A stretch of DNA of 29,745 nucleotides from Prevotella sp. UBA4376. GTDB taxonomy: Bacteria; Bacteroidota; Bacteroidia; Bacteroidales; Bacteroidaceae. The notes under the pieces were generated by a model that was not told where the DNA came from, made no database searches, and saw only the letters and a list, made by a program, of their open reading frames with translations. Made by a program: the position numbers and the translations under genes. Below, piece by piece: positions 24,871-29,745 of the stretch; within the stretch, counting starts at the first letter, position 1, and the number at the start of each line of letters is the position of its first letter. The stretch lies in NCBI GenBank assembly GCA_002391185.1, contig DGRY01000100.1:1-29745 (forward strand). Reading direction: 5' to 3'.

Positions 24871-26691
24871 CTATTCCTCTTCGTAGTCGTCGTATTCTTC
24901 TTTTCTTCTTTTTTCCATTCCTGCTTTCAATATTTCTGAGGCTATGCGTTCGCTTTCATCAAAGAAACCGTCAGGCCAGTCTTCGATAACACCATATTTG
25001 TTTATTGTGACCTCACGATATTTTGAGCAACCAGTCTGCTTGTCTTTCTCCACGAAATAAATCATAGTGTCGTCAGCTATTTTGGAATCATTAGCTATTG
25101 CTACAAAATAGCGTAGTCTATTGATAAGATATTCGCTATGAGTTTCAATCAAGCATTGCTTTTTAAGTGCAATCATTGTGATGAAGAAGTCAGCTAAGCG
25201 AGTTTGTACCTTTGGATGCAAATGCAATTCTGGCTGTTCCATAATCAAAACATCTTCTTCTTCTTCTGCGAGAAGTGACATTACAAGAATGGGAAGAACC
25301 TGGCTAACGCCAACGCCCACATGGGTTAAATCTTGCTGTCGATTCTTTTTGTCTGTAATAATTTTCATATCATGACCAAATTTTCCTTTATCATCGGTAA
25401 TGATATCATTAGCGACTCCAAGATATTTTAGCCATTTCCCTATTGCAACTTCTAATGTATCTTCTCGTTTGGTTAAAGGTTTATCAGAATTGTCAATGTC
25501 GGCAGGATCAACATAGGTGATTTTTTTGTTTTTGTTATTTTCAAATACAGCAGCTGTATTCTCACCCTTTAGTCCCACGTCGGTTGATGATAAACCATTT
25601 GCTAAAGGATATAGTGCTTTTGGTTCTTCGCGAAGCGGCCCAAGATATTTTATCTTGTTTTGAAACTGATCATTTAATTTCATGATTCCATCACGAAAAC
25701 AAGGACGTACTTCACGTAAAATGTATTGTTCAGGTTGTAAATCTATCACATTGTTCAACCTAGTTATGTATATATTCTTGTCATTCTTGTCAATATTTAG
25801 TCTTTTAAATATATTTCCAAAATCTTTCAGGTCTTTAGATTCGATAAATTTAGAAATAAATGAATTTTCGCTTAGATCTGGCCTTTTTTCGTTTATTTCT
25901 TTTGCGATATTTATTGCTTCTTCTGCAATAACTTTTTCTAGTTGAATTAGTTCGTAATGTCTATTTCTTGAGAATGCGAAATATCTATTTGTTCTTGGAC
26001 TTGTATCTAATAGATTATTTAACCAAAATTTTAAGAGATCTTTTTGATTTACATATTCATAAATGCTTCCTGGAAGAAAATGTTGAAGTGAAACGCCAAG
26101 GTTTTTTCCTTTAACATCAGAAGAATATCCCCATCCTAGAAAGTGTCCTTTTTCTTTGATGCTATATTGTAATATGCTATCGTCAACTTTATTTTGAATT
26201 TTTGTAAAAATACTAATTGCATTTTTTAAGGCTTTTTTATTGCGTTTTGATATTGTGAACTGATTGTCTTCATTGTAAGAAACAATAGTTTTGTCAAGAA
26301 AGGGATGAATATCTTCTACGTTTTTAGGTTTATTGGATTTTATAGTAAATTCGCATTTTATTTTTGAGCTAAAGTCAAAATCCCAAAAGGGCTCTTTTGT
26401 TTGGTGTATATCATTATAATCGCTTAGTTCAAAACCAAATGTGATATTTTTTTTGATATCACGTTCGTTTACAATATCATTGTAAGAACCGAATTTCTTG
26501 ATGCCGCCATTGAGAACTATAGAACGTGAAGAGATTGGGTCTTGCAAGGTTTGAGTGATTAAAAGAATACTTTGTAGAACGGTGCTTTTTCCTGAACTAT
26601 TGGCTCCTGTAAAAATAGTCAATGGACGAAAAGTAAACTCTTGTTCGTTGCCTATCGACTTAAAATTGTTTAGTTTCCACTTGTTTATCAT
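24871..26691 (-). CDS. AAA15/AAA_21-type ATPase with DUF3696 C-terminus
   Basis: A 606-residue SMC/OLD-like ATPase. Walker A is GANSSGKST at residues 29-37. Near residue 465 comes VGVGVSQVLPILVMSLLAEEEEDVLIMEQPELHLHP (signature-like and Walker B, in two pieces), followed by the H-loop IETHSEYLINRLR. The end, VTINKYGVIEDWPDGFFDE, is typical of DUF3696. There is no Toprim domain, unlike OLD nucleases, so a separate effector is expected; the next gene may be it. It is first in a two-gene operon with a 5-bp gap. Its codons are visibly more A/T-rich than those of the core genes. Family confidence is high; defence function is inferred. Confidence 0.85.
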   Translation of the reverse strand: MINKWKLNNFKSIGNEQEFTFRPLTIFTGANSSGKSTVLQSILLITQTLQDPISSRSIVLNGGIKKFGSYNDIVNERDIKKNITFGFELSDYNDIHQTKEPFWDFDFSSKIKCEFTIKSNKPKNVEDIHPFLDKTIVSYNEDNQFTISKRNKKALKNAISIFTKIQNKVDDSILQYSIKEKGHFLGWGYSSDVKGKNLGVSLQHFLPGSIYEYVNQKDLLKFWLNNLLDTSPRTNRYFAFSRNRHYELIQLEKVIAEEAINIAKEINEKRPDLSENSFISKFIESKDLKDFGNIFKRLNIDKNDKNIYITRLNNVIDLQPEQYILREVRPCFRDGIMKLNDQFQNKIKYLGPLREEPKALYPLANGLSSTDVGLKGENTAAVFENNKNKKITYVDPADIDNSDKPLTKREDTLEVAIGKWLKYLGVANDIITDDKGKFGHDMKIITDKKNRQQDLTHVGVGVSQVLPILVMSLLAEEEEDVLIMEQPELHLHPKVQTRLADFFITMIALKKQCLIETHSEYLINRLRYFVAIANDSKIADDTMIYFVEKDKQTGCSKYREVTINKYGVIEDWPDGFFDESERIASEILKAGMEKRRKEEYDDYEEE

Positions 26692-26719
26692 TTCATTAAG
26701 ATTTATTTGTTTTCCGTGT

Positions 26720-26748
26720 GTTAACTGTTAACTTGTAACTCGTTAATT
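26720..26748 (+). repeat. 29-bp GTTAAC repeat, copy D (forward)
   Basis: GTTAACTGTTAAC, TT, GTAACTCGTTAATT, the best-conserved copy. It lies between the -7 box and the start of the ATPase gene, 28 bp before the ATG. Confidence 0.8.
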
Positions 26749-26772
26749 TGGGGCATTATTCATTTTGCTTTA

Positions 26773-26780
26773 CAAAAGTA
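26773..26780 (-). promoter_or_regulatory. -7 box of the ATPase operon
   Basis: TACTTTTG on the minus strand, an exact TAnnTTTG match. Repeat D would lie in the 5' leader. The 26692-27010 gap holds this, repeat D, CTCCTCATTTTTTACTCCTC-type repeats and the SusC upstream region; no extra gene is seen. Confidence 0.55.
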
Positions 26781-26937
26781 ATAATTATTTATTTAATACG
26801 ATAATGTTTAGCAGGAAAAACTATAATAAATGTTTTTTTATTACTTATTCCTCATTTTTTACTCCTCATTGTGAAGCTTTTGTGGGGGCGGGGGAGGGTA
26901 TATTGCTTTTAAATTGTTACAATAATGGAAACGACCT

Positions 26938-26965
26938 AAATCGAAGTAAAAACTTAAACCGAAGT
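26938..26965 (+). promoter_or_regulatory. Direct repeat upstream of the SusC-family gene
   Basis: AAATCGAAGT (26938-26947) and AAACCGAAGT (26956-26965), start to start 18 bp. No TAnnTTTG box is seen near, so an ECF or other regulator may drive this gene. Confidence 0.4.
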
Positions 26966-27010
26966 GGAATTTTCATAACTAACAAACAATAATAATTAAA
27001 AAGTGTAACC

Positions 27011-29745
27011 ATGAATTTAAAGCAAACAAAATTGCTAAAGGCTTTTTTTGTTGCATTGATGTGTGTGAGCGCTATGACTGTGAATGCACAGAGTGTTACA
27101 AAGAGCTTTCGCAATGTACCGTTGAAAAGCGTGCTTAAGGAAGTGGAGCGACAGACTAAGCTGTCGGTAATCTACAAGGTTGATGAGGTGAATGCCAACC
27201 GTAAGATTACAGCTAACTTTAAATCAACTCCTGTAAAGGAAGTGTTGCGTGAGATTCTGGGCGATGAGTTGGATTATCAGGTTGATAACCGTATGATTAC
27301 TATTCGTCGCCGTCAGGCAACAAAACCAAAGACTACCGTTAATCAGCAGCCTAAGGGCAGACGCAAGGTGACTGGAACTATTCTCGATGAGAAGGGTGAG
27401 CCTGTTATTGGCGCTACCATCAAGGAAAAGGGCACTAAGAATGCTACTGTTTCTGACCTTGATGGTAACTTTACGTTCAGCGTGTCGGAGGGTAGCACTC
27501 TTTTGATTTCGTATCTTGGTTATTCGGATAGAGAGGTGTCGGCTGATTCTCGCGACCTTACTATCCGTTTGGCTGAGAACTCTGAACAGCTTAACGAGGT
27601 GGTTGTTACTGCTCTCGGTATCAAGAAAGAGTCAAAGGCGCTTTCTTACAATGTGCAGCAGGTGACCAGCAACGATATTACTGGTGTTAAGGATGCCAAC
27701 TTTATGAATGCCCTTAGCGGTAAAGTGGCTGGTGTTGAGATTAACAGCAGTGCATCGGGTATCGGCGGTGGCGTTAAGGTTGTTATGCGTGGTGTCAAGT
27801 CTATCAGCAATAACAACAATGCGTTGTATGTCATCGACGGTATTCCAATGCCTCAACTACAGACATTGCAGCCTTCTGATTTATATTCAGGTTTGGGACA
27901 GAGTGGTGATGGTGCTTCAATGATTAACCCTGAAGATATTGAGAGCGTGTCAGTTCTCTCTGGTGCAGCGGCTTCGGCTCTTTATGGTAGTGAAGCTCAG
28001 AATGGTGTTATCATGATTAATACTAAGCGTGGTGAGCAAGGTCGCACACGTGTTACATATTCTAATAACACAAGTTTCTTCTCTCCATTTGTTACTCCTG
28101 AGTTCCAGAACACTTACGGTGCTGCCAATGGCGAGTTCAAGAGCTGGGGCGACAAACTGGGCTCTCCAAGCAGCTATAATCCGCTTGATTTCTTCCAGAC
28201 GGGTTATAATGTGGGCAACTCGGTAACTCTGTCAACAGGTACCGATAAGAACCAGACCTTTATTTCTTTGGCTTCAACAAATGCCGAGGGTATCATAAAC
28301 AACAACACTCTTGACCGTTATAACTTTGCTATCCGCAACAGCACAAGCATGCTCAACGATAAGTTGAAGATGGATTTGAGTGCTATGTATATGAATGTTA
28401 AGGAGAACAACATGGTGGCAGAAGGTCAGTATATGAACCCTCTTATACCTGTTTATCTTATGTCGCCAAGCTACAGCCTCGAAACCTATCAGCTTTACGA
28501 GATGTATGACGAGAGTCGTGGTTTCAAGACTCAGTATTGGCCATGGGGCAACCAGGGTATGGCTATGCAGAATCCTTACTGGATTACCAACCGTGATAAC
28601 TTTACAAACCACAAGAATCGTTTCATGATTTCGGCTGGTTTGAACTACGAGATAGCTAAGGGCATCACATTTGGTGCTCGTGCCAAGATGGATTATGCAT
28701 CAGGTCTTTATGAGAAGAAATACTCTGCTTCTACCGATGGTATTTTTGCTGAGAAATATGGTTATTATCAGAAAAACGATGATACAACACGCCAGCTCTA
28801 TGGCGATGCTATTTTGAATATCGACAAGTATTTTGGTGATTTCTCTCTCTCAGCAAACATTGGTGCAAGTATTAAGGATATTGACTACAAGTATTTTAGC
28901 GTTGGTGGCAATTTGAATTCTGTTGCCAATCTGTTCTCGTTTAGAGGTTTGAATATTGCAAGTATTAAGCCTGACGAGATTAGAAGACACGAGCAGGTTC
29001 AGTCTATCTTTGCAACAGCTCAGTTAGGTTGGCAGAGCAAGCTATATCTCGACTTAACTGGTCGTATTGACTGGGCTTCGGGGTTGGCATACACAAAGAG
29101 CAATTCGTTGGCATATCCTTCGGTAGGTATTACAACTATTCTTACCGAGCTTATTCCTGGAATGAAGAACAATGTGCTTTCGTTCCTGAAGCTTCGTGGA
29201 AGCTATTCTGAGGTTGGTAATGCTCCAAGGCCTTATGCTGCGGCTCAAACCTATCCGTTGGAGTCTTCAACTCCAACAACAACTACTACTTATCCGAACC
29301 CTGACATCACGGCAGAGCGTACAAAGGCATGGGAAATTGGTATGGAGTCACATCTTTGGGGTAACAAAATTAACTTGAATGTGTCTTTGTATAAGACATC
29401 AACATACCACCAGTTCTTTACTCCACCTTTGTCAAGTACATCGGGTTACAGCTCAATCAATATCAACGGTGGACAGATTGATAATAAGGGTATTGAGGTG
29501 AGTCTCACCTTGAATCAGCCTCTTGGTCCTGTTGACTGGAGCTCTACTCTTACTTATTCGCTCAACCGCAACAAGGTTTCGAAACTTCTCAAACCAACAA
29601 CTCTCGACAATGGTATTACCGTTTCACAAGATCATTTTGATTATGTGAGCTTAGGTAATGTGAAGAACATGATAACAGAGGGTGGCTCTATGGGCGACCT
29701 TTATGTAACAGCTCTCTCAACCGACTTCCATGGATTCATCAATGT
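27011..29745 (+). CDS. SusC/RagA-family TonB-linked outer-membrane protein, cut by window end
   Basis: The first 911 codons are open to the window edge. A signal peptide (residues 1-27, ending NAQ) precedes an STN domain (about 28-97, SFRNVPLKSVLKEVERQT). A carboxypeptidase-regulatory-like domain follows (about 120-200, VTGTILDEKGEPVIGATIKEKGT), then the TonB-box-like NEVVVTALG, the plug (VKDANFMNALSGKVAGVEI, NALYVIDGIPM) and barrel strands. Such proteins import glycans or other large ligands with a SusD partner, which should lie just beyond the window. The STN domain indicates possible signalling through an anti-sigma factor. The substrate cannot be read from this half. Confidence 0.95.
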   Translation, partial: MNLKQTKLLKAFFVALMCVSAMTVNAQSVTKSFRNVPLKSVLKEVERQTKLSVIYKVDEVNANRKITANFKSTPVKEVLREILGDELDYQVDNRMITIRRRQATKPKTTVNQQPKGRRKVTGTILDEKGEPVIGATIKEKGTKNATVSDLDGNFTFSVSEGSTLLISYLGYSDREVSADSRDLTIRLAENSEQLNEVVVTALGIKKESKALSYNVQQVTSNDITGVKDANFMNALSGKVAGVEINSSASGIGGGVKVVMRGVKSISNNNNALYVIDGIPMPQLQTLQPSDLYSGLGQSGDGASMINPEDIESVSVLSGAAASALYGSEAQNGVIMINTKRGEQGRTRVTYSNNTSFFSPFVTPEFQNTYGAANGEFKSWGDKLGSPSSYNPLDFFQTGYNVGNSVTLSTGTDKNQTFISLASTNAEGIINNNTLDRYNFAIRNSTSMLNDKLKMDLSAMYMNVKENNMVAEGQYMNPLIPVYLMSPSYSLETYQLYEMYDESRGFKTQYWPWGNQGMAMQNPYWITNRDNFTNHKNRFMISAGLNYEIAKGITFGARAKMDYASGLYEKKYSASTDGIFAEKYGYYQKNDDTTRQLYGDAILNIDKYFGDFSLSANIGASIKDIDYKYFSVGGNLNSVANLFSFRGLNIASIKPDEIRRHEQVQSIFATAQLGWQSKLYLDLTGRIDWASGLAYTKSNSLAYPSVGITTILTELIPGMKNNVLSFLKLRGSYSEVGNAPRPYAAAQTYPLESSTPTTTTTYPNPDITAERTKAWEIGMESHLWGNKINLNVSLYKTSTYHQFFTPPLSSTSGYSSININGGQIDNKGIEVSLTLNQPLGPVDWSSTLTYSLNRNKVSKLLKPTTLDNGITVSQDHFDYVSLGNVKNMITEGGSMGDLYVTALSTDFHGFIN

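Noticed and set aside
17512..26748. GTTAAC motif copies as a CRISPR array or integron
   Set aside because: Copies are hundreds to thousands of bases apart and mixed in orientation, and no integrase or cas gene is seen, so only a general cassette-border role is proposed.

Overview
The window looks like a chromosomal segment from a Bacteroidales bacterium, most likely Prevotella or a close relative. The evidence is repeated use of the Bacteroidetes promoter box TAnnTTTG, weak or absent Shine-Dalgarno sequences, a SusC-family TonB-linked receptor with an STN domain, a smalltalk-type micro-protein, and AT-rich intergenic DNA with many short palindromes. Family names come from motifs read by eye; no database search was run.

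Positions 1-15500 are mostly core genes on the + strand: tRNA-Val with its terminator, purB, an RsuA-type pseudouridine synthase with a very long Gly/Arg/Tyr/Gln-rich N-terminus, asnS and trpS as a pair, a secreted GH20 hexosaminidase followed by a phytase-like esterase, a small exported protein, a Kef-type antiporter overlapping a LolD-like ATPase, a CvfB-like S1 protein and asd. The minus strand then carries ridA and an ECF sigma factor with no anti-sigma gene beside it.

From about 16.3 to 26.8 kb the window is accessory. The minus strand carries a 30-residue smalltalk-type ORF and an unrecognised protein whose C-terminus is built from repeat sequence. The plus strand carries a replication-like set: two unrecognised proteins, a DUF3987 P-loop protein, a CHC2/Toprim primase and a DUF5675 protein. 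Two minus-strand operons follow: an XRE regulator, an ImmA/IrrE metallopeptidase and a PIN-like nuclease; then a DUF3696-type AAA ATPase with an unrecognised partner. The second pair is a candidate, unproven defence module.

Two repeat systems stand out. A 29-bp motif (GTTAACTGTTAAC, two variable bases, GTAACTCGTTAATT) occurs five times. Three copies lie left of the primase set. One lies 19 bp past the end of the ATPase pair and one 28 bp before its start, so the pair sits between direct repeats. Separately, a family of GC-rich REP-like palindromes lies at gene edges and inside genes: they supply stop codons for two genes, purine-rich ribosome-site sequence for three, and in-frame coding sequence for two.

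The right end holds the first 911 codons of a SusC-family receptor, cut by the window edge. Its STN domain is of the type that signals to ECF sigma factors, but no partner regulator lies next to it.
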